A stretch of 6,632 bases of DNA from Bacteroidetes bacterium UBA7688 (GCA_002482815.1 DLGS01000230.1:1-6632); one strand, 5' to 3'; counted from the first letter of the stretch, positions 1 through 6,632 are shown. Made by a program: numbers and translations. The notes: generated by a model not told the origin, from the letters alone.

Positions 1-1116
1 TCTGTCTACAGTAGGGTTAAAATCAAAACCATATGAAGTTGCCATCGGGTCAACCATAAAACCTGAACCTATAGCCGTTGCAGCACCGGTGCCTAAATTA
101 AGTGTATATAATTTTGACATTCCGGTTGCATCCATAGTAATTCCGTATAATTGATTTTTTGCAGGACGAAAATCAATGCCCATCAAATTTTCACCTGTTC
201 CAATACCGGTAATTGTTTTTTCAATCACACTGTTTGATAAACCTGGATTGAAAATTTGCAATTTCCCAGTCTCGCTGATTGCATAAGCAACTGGTGGAGT
301 TGGGATGGCAATATCAATCAGACTTTCAGCAAAATCGCCTATAAAAGTATTTGCAGCGGTTGCATAGTTTATTTTGTATAATTTAGAAATACCTGCAACG
401 TTAAACATTGCGTAAAAAGCAGTATTATCATTGTTAATGTCGAATCCAACTCTTCCGGTGAAATTTACATTAATTGTACCAACCAGGGACAAAACGCCTT
501 CGTTTGGAGAAGTTTGTTTGTATAGTTTTCTTGAAGTCATATCAATATCAAACAGTTCAGTTCCTGTGGTACCGGAAAAACTATTTGAATATGCAATAGA
601 TGCAATCGCAGGACTGGTTCCGCCATTGATATTACCGTCTGTTGAAACAACAGCTCCCGTTTCGGGATTTAGTCTCAGGTTTTGTCCGACATTAGTTACC
701 AGGCGAATCCTGTCAACAGTAGGGTTGAAATCAATACTTGCAACAGATCCGTCTATAGCCGGGCTGAATGGGGTTGTGCTTAATGGAGTTGCAACGCCAC
801 TATTCAAATCAATGATATACAACATGCTGCTCGAACTCAAGGCATAAAGCTGACCGGTTGCTGGCCTGAAGTCGATACTTAACAGGTTTTCACCAGTAGC
901 AATCCCGGTAATGAAAAGTGTGGCTTCTGCAGTTCCTGTATTTTTTGCATTATACCGGACAATTCTGTTATTTTCTTTTAAACCATAGAAAACAACGTCT
1001 GGCTTTGGTTCAATTACAGGAACATCTTCTTTTTTACAGGATAGAAACATACTACACGCCATAGCGAATAGCAGCGAAGTTTTTGAAGCTTTTTTAATTA
1101 GATCTTTAGAAATCAT
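1..1116 (-). CDS. Lipoprotein with tandem DUF4394 modules (3' end cut by window edge)
   Basis: The first 372 codons of a gene running off the left edge; the frame is open throughout. The N terminus has a Lys-rich start, a hydrophobic stretch (about residues 13-26) and a lipobox-like FLSC at 24-27 followed by KKED, so a lipid-anchored envelope protein is likely. Residues about 43-272 match my memory of DUF4394, a beta-rich, propeller-like domain of unknown function, with GENLLSIDFRPA (75-86), DFNPTVDRIR (129-138) and a GFDI...LYKIN block. A second module begins at about 278 with GENLMGIDFRPA (308-319) and DFNPTVDR (365-372). The protein is therefore internally duplicated and would be roughly 500 residues if the second module is full length. 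I chose the ATG at 1116 because the signal peptide starts there; an in-frame ATG at 1140 would only add MLTQTILF. Substrate or partner is unknown. It lies downstream of atpG but is separated from it by a terminator, so it is probably transcribed independently. Confidence 0.8.
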   Translation of the reverse strand, partial: MISKDLIKKASKTSLLFAMACSMFLSCKKEDVPVIEPKPDVVFYGLKENNRIVRYNAKNTGTAEATLFITGIATGENLLSIDFRPATGQLYALSSSSMLYIIDLNSGVATPLSTTPFSPAIDGSVASIDFNPTVDRIRLVTNVGQNLRLNPETGAVVSTDGNINGGTSPAIASIAYSNSFSGTTGTELFDIDMTSRKLYKQTSPNEGVLSLVGTINVNFTGRVGFDINNDNTAFYAMFNVAGISKLYKINYATAANTFIGDFAESLIDIAIPTPPVAYAISETGKLQIFNPGLSNSVIEKTITGIGTGENLMGIDFRPAKNQLYGITMDATGMSKLYTLNLGTGAATAIGSGFMVDPMATSYGFDFNPTVDR

Positions 1117-1216
1117 AAATAGTATTGTTTGGGTTAACATACGAGACCCGAATTTAATAAGATTGCGGTTAGTAAATAAAAAAAGTTTTTATCGAACCAA
1201 AATAGTTTTGAAAAAC

Positions 1217-1254
1217 AAAAAAAGCACACTACAGAATTTGTAATGTGCTTTTTT
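1217..1254 (-). terminator. Rho-independent terminator of atpG
   Basis: Two 10-nt arms (1224-1233 and 1239-1248) flank a 5-nt loop, with an A-run at 1217-1223 and a T-run at 1249-1254 on the plus strand. Read as minus-strand RNA, the arms form a full 10-bp stem including one U-G wobble, followed by seven U. Read as plus-strand RNA the same position is a C-A mismatch. The structure therefore fits the minus strand best. It starts about 20 nt after the atpG stop codon and about 100 nt before the DUF4394 gene. Confidence 0.85.
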
Positions 1255-1274
1255 AAAACGGGATTAAAAATTTA

Positions 1275-2144
1275 TTAGCCTTGCAATGCAGCTGCACCAC
1301 TTACAATCTCTGTAAGCTCGGTAGTAATGGCTGCCTGACGTGCACGGTTGTAGCTGATTTTCAATGAACGCAGAAGTTCGTTTGCATTCTCACTCGCTTT
1401 GTCCATTGCAGTCATACGGGCTCCGTGTTCAGATGCATTTGCGTCCAGAATAGCTTTGAAAACCTGTGTATTTAATATTTTAGGCATCAATTCTTCCACC
1501 AAAACTTCCTTTGAAGGTTCGTAAATGAAATCAGCATTATTGGCGCCGGCTTCGTTTATTACTTTTGGAATTGGCAGATATGGTTCGCTTACAAAGTTTT
1601 GAACGGCAGCGTTGCGGAACTGGCTGTAAACGATTTCTACACGATCATATTTCTTTTCAAGAAAGGCCTGCTGTGCATAGATTGCTGCTTCGCGAACATT
1701 TTCAAAAGAAAGATTTTGAAAAACAGCCCAGTAATTATCGATTACGTTGTAATTATTTTTAGTAAAAAAGTCATAGCCTTTTTTACCCAAAGGCAAAATT
1801 GTAATTTCTGCATTAGGATATTTTTCAGCAATCGTAGTGCGTGCAACTTTTATTACGTTAGCGTTATAGGCGCCACACAATCCTCTGTCACTGGTAATCG
1901 GAATCAATAAAACGCGTTCAGCCGGTCTTTCAGCAGCCAAAGGCAATTCCATATCGCCGGAAGCACTGCTCACGATATTGCTCAACATTTCCTGTAATTT
2001 GCGGGAATAAGGAGCCATTTGGGTAATAGCATCCTGTGCGCGGCGTAGTTTTGCAGCACTCACCATTTTCATTGCTTTGGTGATTTGCTGAGTTGAAGTA
2101 ACAGATTTGATCCGGTTGCGAACCTCTTTAAGTTGACCCGACAT
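1275..2144 (-). CDS. atpG: F1Fo ATP synthase gamma subunit
   Basis: Complete 289-residue protein of normal family length. The gamma subunit is the central rotating shaft of F1: its N- and C-terminal helices form a coiled coil inside the alpha3beta3 ring and couple proton flow through Fo to ATP synthesis at the cytoplasmic face of the inner membrane. Visible family signatures are the N-terminal helix with RIKSVTSTQQITKAMKMVSA (11-30), the Rossmann-like core with SDRGLCGAYN (85-94), and the C-terminal signature SEHGARMTAMDKAS (238-251) followed by NRARQAAITTELTEIVSGA. The start at 2144 aligns with the conserved N terminus. No Shine-Dalgarno sequence precedes it, which is usual in Bacteroidota. 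It has its own promoter and terminator and no atpA beside it: the gene upstream is divergent, so it cannot be co-transcribed with atpA here. Function is near certain. Confidence 0.98.
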   Translation of the reverse strand: MSGQLKEVRNRIKSVTSTQQITKAMKMVSAAKLRRAQDAITQMAPYSRKLQEMLSNIVSSASGDMELPLAAERPAERVLLIPITSDRGLCGAYNANVIKVARTTIAEKYPNAEITILPLGKKGYDFFTKNNYNVIDNYWAVFQNLSFENVREAAIYAQQAFLEKKYDRVEIVYSQFRNAAVQNFVSEPYLPIPKVINEAGANNADFIYEPSKEVLVEELMPKILNTQVFKAILDANASEHGARMTAMDKASENANELLRSLKISYNRARQAAITTELTEIVSGAAALQG

Positions 2145-2178
2145 ATAGAAAGAGTTGTTGTGTTTTTTAAATTGGCTG

Positions 2179-2212
2179 CAAAGGTAAGTTTTTAGCGATA
2201 AATAAAAGCCAA
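2179..2212 (-). promoter_or_regulatory. Predicted Bacteroidota-type promoter of atpG
   Basis: On the minus strand TACCTTTG (2186-2179) matches the Bacteroidota -7 consensus TAnnTTTG at every fixed position. A TTG at 2212-2210 could be the -33 element, although the 23-nt gap is a little longer than usual. The box lies 34 nt before the atpG start, predicting a leader of about 25-30 nt. No transcript data support it; this is motif matching only. Confidence 0.65.
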
Positions 2213-2282
2213 TAGGTTGAATTATTGTTGAACTAAAATCGAACTTTTAACCAAACACCAATAATTACTAAAAACAGCACCT

Positions 2283-2290
2283 TATATTTG
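2283..2290 (+). promoter_or_regulatory. Predicted -7 box for the TPR-meaB unit
   Basis: TATATTTG matches the Bacteroidota TAnnTTTG consensus at all fixed positions and ends 33 nt before the ATG at 2324. I see no convincing TTG -33 element 18-23 nt upstream, so the call is weaker than the atpG promoter. If real, it drives the TPR gene and probably meaB. Confidence 0.5.
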
Positions 2291-2323
2291 CTGCACCCCA
2301 TCCGAAATTAATTTTTGAATCCT

Positions 2324-3907
2324 ATGAAATTGAGAACACTATTCTTTTTGCTCATTTTTCCACTTGTCTCTATAGGGCAAAATGTACCACAAATCACCAC
2401 TAAAAGAACACTCTATTATAATGTAGGTCTTGCTGCCTCCATAAAGCACTTTGATTCTTTGTTGAATGTCTTGATTGTAAACCGGTATAAAGGCAAACCG
2501 GATGAGGAAGCTTTTCTTAAAGAATACAATTTTTATGAGAATTTGTACCGAAATCAACAACAAAAAGTTGCAGGGCTGGCTGAAAAATGGTTTTTATTAT
2601 CCAAAGACCAAACCACCAAGAATATCAGTAATGCACTGAACTTGTTGACAAAAGGTCAGCTGTCGCTTGCCATTCCTTCACTTGAACAGAAATTGAAGAA
2701 TAGAAATCCAGAGGGAAATTATAAAAAAGATTTTATTTTTCTCGCTGAATTATATGCTTTTAAGGGTGATTTTCCTAAAGCAGCTGCCATTTATCAGAAA
2801 GTAATTTTATCCACAGGATCTGATGCCTCCGATTTTTTGCATGTTGCTGAAACCGGAAATTTAATTTTTGTAAGTTCCGGCAGCTCTCAGGAATTTCCCG
2901 GAAACACTCAAACTGATACTGCCTTTTTGGTCATGTCAAAAATGGAGGATAGCAAAAGATACACTTTACAAGGTAATAGCAGCGAGGCTAAAGCGAAATT
3001 GATTGAGGCTCAGTATTTAATTGACAAGTTTTCTATAAAGGATACAATTCAAAAAAATCTTGCCGCAATGGTGTTTTACCAGCTTGGTAATTTACAGGAG
3101 CAATCCAATGATTTTGAAAATGCTTTGAACAATAATAAAGCAGGTGCTGAAGTTTATCAGGCTTTGGGCGATAAGTCAGGTTATGCAGCCATATTAAGAT
3201 CCCAGGGAATAATATATCATCGTGCAGGAGCCAATGATAAAGCAGAAATAGCTTATCAGGAATGTCTGCAGGAATATGAATTATTAATGAAACAGTATCC
3301 TGAACGCTACGAACCGCTCTATGCAATCGCTTTGGAGGAGTACAATGAGGTGCTGAAATGGTATGACAGATATGATCCCTATGAAAAAAACCTCCGGAAA
3401 CTGCTTGAAATTCGTAAACAATTGATGCAGACAAAGTATCCATTTTTTGCAATGGATTATGTTCGGACTATTGATATGCTGGGTCAAAAATTGCTGGATG
3501 TAAACCTGAAAATTTTTCTTGCAGAAGAACAGTGGTTTGTTGCCCGTGATGTATTGGTCGTTTTGAATGACAAGAATATTATGATTGCCGGTGATTTTCT
3601 TTGTAAGATTCTATATAAAGTGGGTGGTGTAAAAATATCGCTCAAGGAACACAAAGAAGCGATTCCCTCGTTTTCGCAATCCCTGAAAGTAAGGGATAAT
3701 TTGTTTAAATTGGCCCCGCTAAAAAACAAATCGGATTTAATGAATTTGCTTTTTCAAAATGCACAGTTGAATAATATTGCAAACGTGGATATGGAATTAA
3801 CAGTAGCTCATTTGAACAGAGCCAAATTATTGGCAGATGAGTTGGGTGAAGTAAAATTGTCTGAGGAAATCACCATTTACACGATTGGAGTACTTAAAAA
3901 ATTATAA
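2324..3907 (+). CDS. Exported TPR-repeat protein of unknown function
   Basis: Complete 527-residue protein. Residues 1-18 look like a Sec signal peptide (MKLR, then a hydrophobic run, then SIG before Gln19) with no lipobox Cys, so it is probably periplasmic or secreted. The remainder is mostly helical with degenerate tetratricopeptide-like repeats; the clearest are near 136-165 (FLAELYAFKGDFPKAAAIYQ), 248-281, 287-319 and 426-460. TPR arrays usually bind other proteins. No kinase, GGDEF, helix-turn-helix or C-terminal membrane segment is visible, unlike TPR histidine kinases common in this phylum. I chose the ATG at 2324; an in-frame TTG at 2315 would add three residues before the signal peptide and is less likely. 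The stop is 5 bp before meaB, so the two are probably co-transcribed, but the link in function is unknown since this protein is exported and MeaB is cytosolic. Confidence 0.8.
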   Translation: MKLRTLFFLLIFPLVSIGQNVPQITTKRTLYYNVGLAASIKHFDSLLNVLIVNRYKGKPDEEAFLKEYNFYENLYRNQQQKVAGLAEKWFLLSKDQTTKNISNALNLLTKGQLSLAIPSLEQKLKNRNPEGNYKKDFIFLAELYAFKGDFPKAAAIYQKVILSTGSDASDFLHVAETGNLIFVSSGSSQEFPGNTQTDTAFLVMSKMEDSKRYTLQGNSSEAKAKLIEAQYLIDKFSIKDTIQKNLAAMVFYQLGNLQEQSNDFENALNNNKAGAEVYQALGDKSGYAAILRSQGIIYHRAGANDKAEIAYQECLQEYELLMKQYPERYEPLYAIALEEYNEVLKWYDRYDPYEKNLRKLLEIRKQLMQTKYPFFAMDYVRTIDMLGQKLLDVNLKIFLAEEQWFVARDVLVVLNDKNIMIAGDFLCKILYKVGGVKISLKEHKEAIPSFSQSLKVRDNLFKLAPLKNKSDLMNLLFQNAQLNNIANVDMELTVAHLNRAKLLADELGEVKLSEEITIYTIGVLKKL

Positions 3908-3912
3908 GCATA

Positions 3913-4884
3913 ATGGCTGTTAAGTTTACGCCTGAGGAATTTCATCAAGGATTGCGGGATGGCAATATTGCCATTTTAAGCCGTGCTATTACTTTGATAG
4001 AATCAACCCGGAAGGATGATAAGAAGCTGTCAGCTGCTTTGATTGATAAAATCTTACCCGATACAGGGAAGTCAATCCGTATTGGTATTACTGGTGTTCC
4101 GGGAGTTGGAAAAAGCACTTTTATTGAATCCTTCGGGATGCAACTATTATCCGAAGGAAAGAAAGTTGCTGTTCTGGCCATCGACCCAAGCAGTACTATT
4201 AGCAGGGGAAGTATTTTAGGGGATAAAACACGGATGGAGCAATTATCTGTTCATCCCAATGCTTTTATCCGTCCCTCTGCATCCAGCGGGAGTTTGGGCG
4301 GCGTTACCTATAAAACATTTGAAACAATATTACTTTCCGAAGCTGCCGGATTTGATACCATAATTATTGAAACTGTGGGCGTAGGACAGAGTGAAACTGA
4401 AGTGAGCCATATTTGCGATTTCTTTTTGCTGCTGATGCTTGCAGGCGCCGGAGACGAACTGCAAGGAATTAAACGTGGTATTATGGAACTTGCAGATGGG
4501 GTAGTGATTACCAAAGCAGACGGAAGTAATACAGAAAAAGCAAAAGCAGCCAGGAGTGAATATGCCCGCGCACTTCACTTTTTACCTGCCACTGCTTCCG
4601 GGTGGCTTCCAGAAGTGAAGGTTTGCTCCTCGTATGAAAATACAGGTATAAATGAAGTGTGGACGATGATTGAAAAACATTATCTGCACCATAACAGTAA
4701 AGGCTATTTTCAGCAAAACAGAATCAATCAGAATGTATTTGCCTTCCAGCGTTTATTGCAAGAGCAAATACGTAATTATTTTTTGAGCAAACCAGGACTG
4801 AAAGAGAAAGTTGCGGAGCTTGAAATACAGATTGCGAGAGGCAAAATCAGTCCATATTCTGCTGTGGAGAAGGCGCTGAGCTAA
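3913..4884 (+). CDS. meaB: Methylmalonyl-CoA mutase-associated GTPase MeaB (ArgK/MMAA family)
   Basis: Complete 323-residue P-loop GTPase of the SIMIBI class G3E family, close to the usual 320-340 residues. The family binds adenosylcobalamin-dependent methylmalonyl-CoA mutase, gates cofactor loading and protects or reactivates the enzyme by GTP hydrolysis; it is cytosolic. Visible motifs are Walker A GVPGVGKS (61-68), DPSS (91-94), SRGSILGDKTRM (97-108), FIRPSASSGSLGGVTYKT (118-135), the switch ETVGVGQSE (153-161), AGAGDELQGIKRGIMELAD (177-195) and the guanine-specificity motif TKAD (200-203). TKAD replaces canonical NKxD; as I recall, human MMAA has a similar T, so this need not mean loss of activity. 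The C-terminal helical part (about 250-323) matches the dimerisation arm. It follows the TPR gene after 5 bp; no mutase subunit gene is in the window. The old name ArgK (arginine transport kinase) is not supported for this family. Confidence 0.97.
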   Translation: MAVKFTPEEFHQGLRDGNIAILSRAITLIESTRKDDKKLSAALIDKILPDTGKSIRIGITGVPGVGKSTFIESFGMQLLSEGKKVAVLAIDPSSTISRGSILGDKTRMEQLSVHPNAFIRPSASSGSLGGVTYKTFETILLSEAAGFDTIIIETVGVGQSETEVSHICDFFLLLMLAGAGDELQGIKRGIMELADGVVITKADGSNTEKAKAARSEYARALHFLPATASGWLPEVKVCSSYENTGINEVWTMIEKHYLHHNSKGYFQQNRINQNVFAFQRLLQEQIRNYFLSKPGLKEKVAELEIQIARGKISPYSAVEKALS

Positions 4885-4918
4885 TAATGGCTGGTGAGAT
4901 TCCTGTATAAGTAGAGCA

Positions 4919-5665
4919 TTATTCTCTTTTGCCTGACACCTTATATGTATATCCGCCGCCTAATCCGCCATCTTGACAGGTAAGTTCCACATTATTAATA
5001 TCAGAAAATTTACCTGCTTGGTATGTATGATTTTTAAATTTTTCTATAAAGGTTCCGGATTCTGTAACGGCTGTACTTACAAGCCAATTATCCCAAAATT
5101 GAATACTGATTTTTCTATTAGTGTAAATAGTATCAGTAATATTATTGCAAAAATCATTGTCAAAGTCACTGGTAGAAAAATTTCTGATTTCCCCATCATC
5201 ATAGAAAGTTGTATCCACTACAGGCCATACACCACCATAAGAAGTTTTGTGAATCGTGAAATAAAAATTTCCTAAGTAAGGTAATCGGTTGTCGTAAATA
5301 ATTAAGTTCAGTGAATCATTTTCTAATTCGATATTATTTATATCAAAAGCAATAGCGTTTAATGCATGATTGCCGAGGCTTTTCGGACTGGTGACCCAGA
5401 CAAATTGATAAGGAGATTTATTATCAGTTGCAATTAATTTATTGTCTATATACAGGTTGATTTTTGCTATCTTCTTTAGAGTATCAGTTGCATCCACATT
5501 TATTTGCAGCAATGAATCCTCAATATTGCGGCTATTATTTTCAGGTTTAGTAATTTTCAAAACAATTCCGGGATCTTCAGTTTTAATTGTGCCGGTATGC
5601 TTAGTTTTCTTTTTACAACTCATGGATAAAAATATACATGCTATAATTACAATTGCTTTATTCAT
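4919..5665 (-). CDS. Putative lipoprotein with Ig-like domain and unassigned C-terminal domain
   Basis: Complete 248-residue protein. The N terminus has Lys3, a hydrophobic segment (4-15) and Cys17 followed by KKKTK. The lipobox (SMSC) is imperfect but resembles Bacteroidota lipoproteins, so lipid anchoring is likely rather than certain. Residues about 34-125 resemble a bacterial Ig-like domain of the Big_7 kind: VLKITKPENNS, then KIAKINLYIDNKLIATDNKS, then PYQFVW and GNHALNAIAFD. Residues about 129-248 look like an all-beta domain starting YLGNFYFTIHKTSYGGVW and ending with a Gly-rich GGLGGGYTYKVSGK; I do not recognise it. Cys173 and Cys230 are the only cysteines after the anchor. An AGGA is placed seven bases before the ATG, an unusually visible ribosome site for this phylum. 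It is convergent with meaB, with 34 bp between them. No function can be assigned; surface binding is only a guess from the Ig-like fold. Confidence 0.65.
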   Translation of the reverse strand: MNKAIVIIACIFLSMSCKKKTKHTGTIKTEDPGIVLKITKPENNSRNIEDSLLQINVDATDTLKKIAKINLYIDNKLIATDNKSPYQFVWVTSPKSLGNHALNAIAFDINNIELENDSLNLIIYDNRLPYLGNFYFTIHKTSYGGVWPVVDTTFYDDGEIRNFSTSDFDNDFCNNITDTIYTNRKISIQFWDNWLVSTAVTESGTFIEKFKNHTYQAGKFSDINNVELTCQDGGLGGGYTYKVSGKRE

Positions 5666-5684
5666 AAAGTCCTAACAATAAATT

Positions 5685-5717
5685 TAAATGTAGTAAAAAA
5701 AACAATATTAATCACAA
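5685..5717 (-). promoter_or_regulatory. Weak candidate promoter of the lipoprotein gene
   Basis: On the minus strand TACATTTA (5692-5685) matches seven of eight letters of the TAnnTTTG pattern, with a TTG at 5717-5715 as a possible -33 element 22 nt upstream. It would start transcription roughly 15 nt before the ATG at 5665. In DNA this AT-rich such matches arise easily by chance. Confidence 0.3.
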
Positions 5718-5889
5718 AATGAGTCGTGGATATAATTAATAGTATAAATCTAATTTTAAAACTTGACATTTTCTCAGATAATTCCTTTAAGTTGAGATTA
5801 GGGATTAATAATGGAAGGTTATTTTACGTATTATTATTATACTCAATGTTTTTTCTTCATTTCTTTTCCACAATTCTTGTTTTAGTTAT

Positions 5890-5918
5890 TTGATAATGGA
5901 AATTTTGTTGCAATTTTG
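5890..5918 (+). promoter_or_regulatory. Candidate carA promoter with very short leader
   Basis: TTG at 5890-5892, an 18-nt spacer and CAATTTTG at 5911-5918 resemble the Bacteroidota TTG / TAnnTTTG promoter with one mismatch in the -7 box (C for the first T). The box ends only 9 nt before the carA ATG, so transcription would begin about at, or a few bases before, the start codon. Confidence 0.4.
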
Positions 5919-5927
5919 CACCTTAGT

Positions 5928-6632
5928 ATGACTCAACTAAACAATCTCCCATCTACACCGGCCTATCTTTATCTTCAGGACGGTACATTACTAACAGGAA
6001 AATCATTTGGTGCAAAAGGTACTTGCGGTGGCGAAATCTGCTTCAATACAGGTATGACAGGCTATCAGGAAGTATTTACAGATCCATCCTACACTGGTCA
6101 GATGCTGATTATGAATACTGCGTATATCGGCAATTATGGTGTTGCAGATATGGATGTGGAAAGTGATTCGGTGAAAATTCGCGGATTAATCTGCCGCAAT
6201 ATGTCATCCAGATATTCACGCCTGATGGCAAATGATTCCCTGGAAAACTACCTTGTAAAGAATAATCTGATTGCCATCTCTGATGTAGATACACGCGCTT
6301 TGGTGCAACATATCCGCAATAAAGGTGCAATGAACTGTGTCATTTCAACAGAATTCAGCACGCCTGAAGATTTGAAAAATGAACTGGCCAAAGTGCCGGA
6401 TATGGATGGCCTCGAACTTTCTAGTGAAATCAGTACAAAAGAATCTTATACAGTCGGAGATGAAAATGCTGCTATCCGGATTTCTGTTTTAGATTTTGGT
6501 GTGAAACGTAATATCCTTACAAGCCTTGCTGAGCGTGGCGCTTATCTGAAAGTATTTAATGCTCACGCCACGGTAGCTGATCTTGAAGCCTTTAATCCGA
6601 GCGTTTTCTTTATCAGCAACGGTCCTGGTGAC
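5928..6632 (+). CDS. carA: Carbamoyl-phosphate synthase small (glutaminase) subunit, 3' end cut
   Basis: The first 235 codons of a gene of typically 360-380 codons; the rest lies beyond the right edge. CarA hydrolyses glutamine and channels ammonia to CarB, which makes carbamoyl phosphate for arginine and pyrimidine synthesis in the cytosol. The N-terminal CPSase small-chain domain is clear: AYLYLQDGTLLTGKSFG (12-28), GGEICFNTGMTGYQEVFTDP (34-53), IGNYGV (67-72), and SDVDTRALVQHIRNKGAMN (118-136). The class I glutamine amidotransferase domain starts near 183 with ISVLDFGVKRNIL (185-197) and reaches SNGPGD (230-235), the conserved loop before the nucleophile region. The catalytic Cys and the His/Glu of the triad lie outside the window and cannot be checked. 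The start at 5928 gives the normal N-terminal distance to the first conserved block; no Shine-Dalgarno is seen. Identity is near certain. Confidence 0.98.
   Translation, partial: MTQLNNLPSTPAYLYLQDGTLLTGKSFGAKGTCGGEICFNTGMTGYQEVFTDPSYTGQMLIMNTAYIGNYGVADMDVESDSVKIRGLICRNMSSRYSRLMANDSLENYLVKNNLIAISDVDTRALVQHIRNKGAMNCVISTEFSTPEDLKNELAKVPDMDGLELSSEISTKESYTVGDENAAIRISVLDFGVKRNILTSLAERGAYLKVFNAHATVADLEAFNPSVFFISNGPGD

Larger units (their letters stand above)
5666..5927. other. Divergent AT-rich intergenic region
   Basis: 262 bp between the oppositely oriented lipoprotein and carA genes. It holds candidate promoters at both ends. The middle (about 5720-5885) is very AT-rich; I see no ORF of note, no RNA gene, no strong hairpin and no direct repeats. 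No PyrR-type attenuator or arginine operator could be recognised before carA. Confidence 0.8.

Noticed and set aside
431..847. Plus-strand 138-codon open frame
   Set aside because: It lies wholly antisense to the DUF4394 lipoprotein gene, whose minus-strand frame has clear family motifs; its translation shows no domain and it has no start signals.
1149..1156. Minus-strand TAAATTCG as a -7 box for the DUF4394 gene
   Set aside because: One mismatch to the consensus and no TTG at the right distance upstream; not distinguishable from chance.
1565..1910. Two overlapping plus-strand open frames inside atpG
   Set aside because: Both are antisense to strongly conserved atpG sequence and have no recognisable protein features.
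3033..3729. Minus-strand open frames within the TPR gene
   Set aside because: They overlap each other and the intact TPR coding frame, have no promoter or family features, and look like shadow frames.
4508..4523. TKAD in place of NKxD in MeaB as a possible loss of GTP specificity
   Set aside because: Other G-motifs are intact and, as I recall, homologues such as human MMAA also have T at this position, so it is more likely normal family variation.
3945..4578. Minus-strand open frames within meaB
   Set aside because: Antisense to highly conserved GTPase motifs; their Ser/Pro/Cys-rich translations are typical of shadow frames.
4911..4930. Small hairpin AGAG/CTCT followed by TTTT between meaB and the convergent lipoprotein gene
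   Set aside because: Only a 4-bp stem, and it overlaps the lipoprotein stop codon region; too weak to call a terminator.
4973..5675. Plus-strand open frames opposite the Ig-like lipoprotein
   Set aside because: The minus-strand frame has a signal peptide, Ig-like domain and ribosome site; the plus frames have none of these.
6109..6330. Minus-strand 73-codon open frame inside carA
   Set aside because: Antisense to conserved carA sequence with no supporting features.

Overview
The window looks like an ordinary chromosomal stretch from a member of the Bacteroidota, perhaps Cytophagales, Chitinophagales or Sphingobacteriales; I cannot place it more finely. The evidence is the AT-rich base composition, promoters that fit the Bacteroidota -7 consensus TAnnTTTG (best in front of atpG and the TPR gene), near absence of Shine-Dalgarno sequences, and Cys-Lys-Lys lipoprotein N termini. 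No RNA genes, insertion sequences, CRISPR arrays or phage genes are visible.

Layout from left to right. (1) 1-1116, minus: 5' part of a lipoprotein gene with two tandem DUF4394 modules, its C terminus cut by the left edge. (2) 1217-1254: a strong hairpin terminator ending the next gene. (3) 1275-2144, minus: complete atpG, the gamma subunit of F1 ATP synthase, standing alone with its own promoter. (4) 2145-2323: a divergent promoter region. (5) 2324-3907, plus: an exported TPR-repeat protein, followed after 5 bp by (6) 3913-4884, plus: meaB, the G3E-type GTPase chaperone of methylmalonyl-CoA mutase. (7) 4919-5665, minus and convergent with meaB: a small lipoprotein with one Ig-like domain and an unassigned C-terminal domain. 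(8) 5666-5927: an AT-rich divergent intergenic region. (9) 5928-6632, plus: the first 235 codons of carA, carbamoyl-phosphate synthase small subunit, cut by the right edge.

The genes do not form one pathway. Three are housekeeping or central-metabolism genes (ATP synthesis, B12-dependent mutase maintenance, arginine/pyrimidine precursor synthesis) and three encode exported or lipid-anchored proteins. Only the TPR gene and meaB look co-transcribed. I found no convincing undescribed system. The points most worth a second look are the isolation of atpG from the rest of the ATP synthase genes, the pairing of an exported TPR protein with meaB, the unassigned C-terminal domain of the 4919-5665 lipoprotein, and the very short carA leader.
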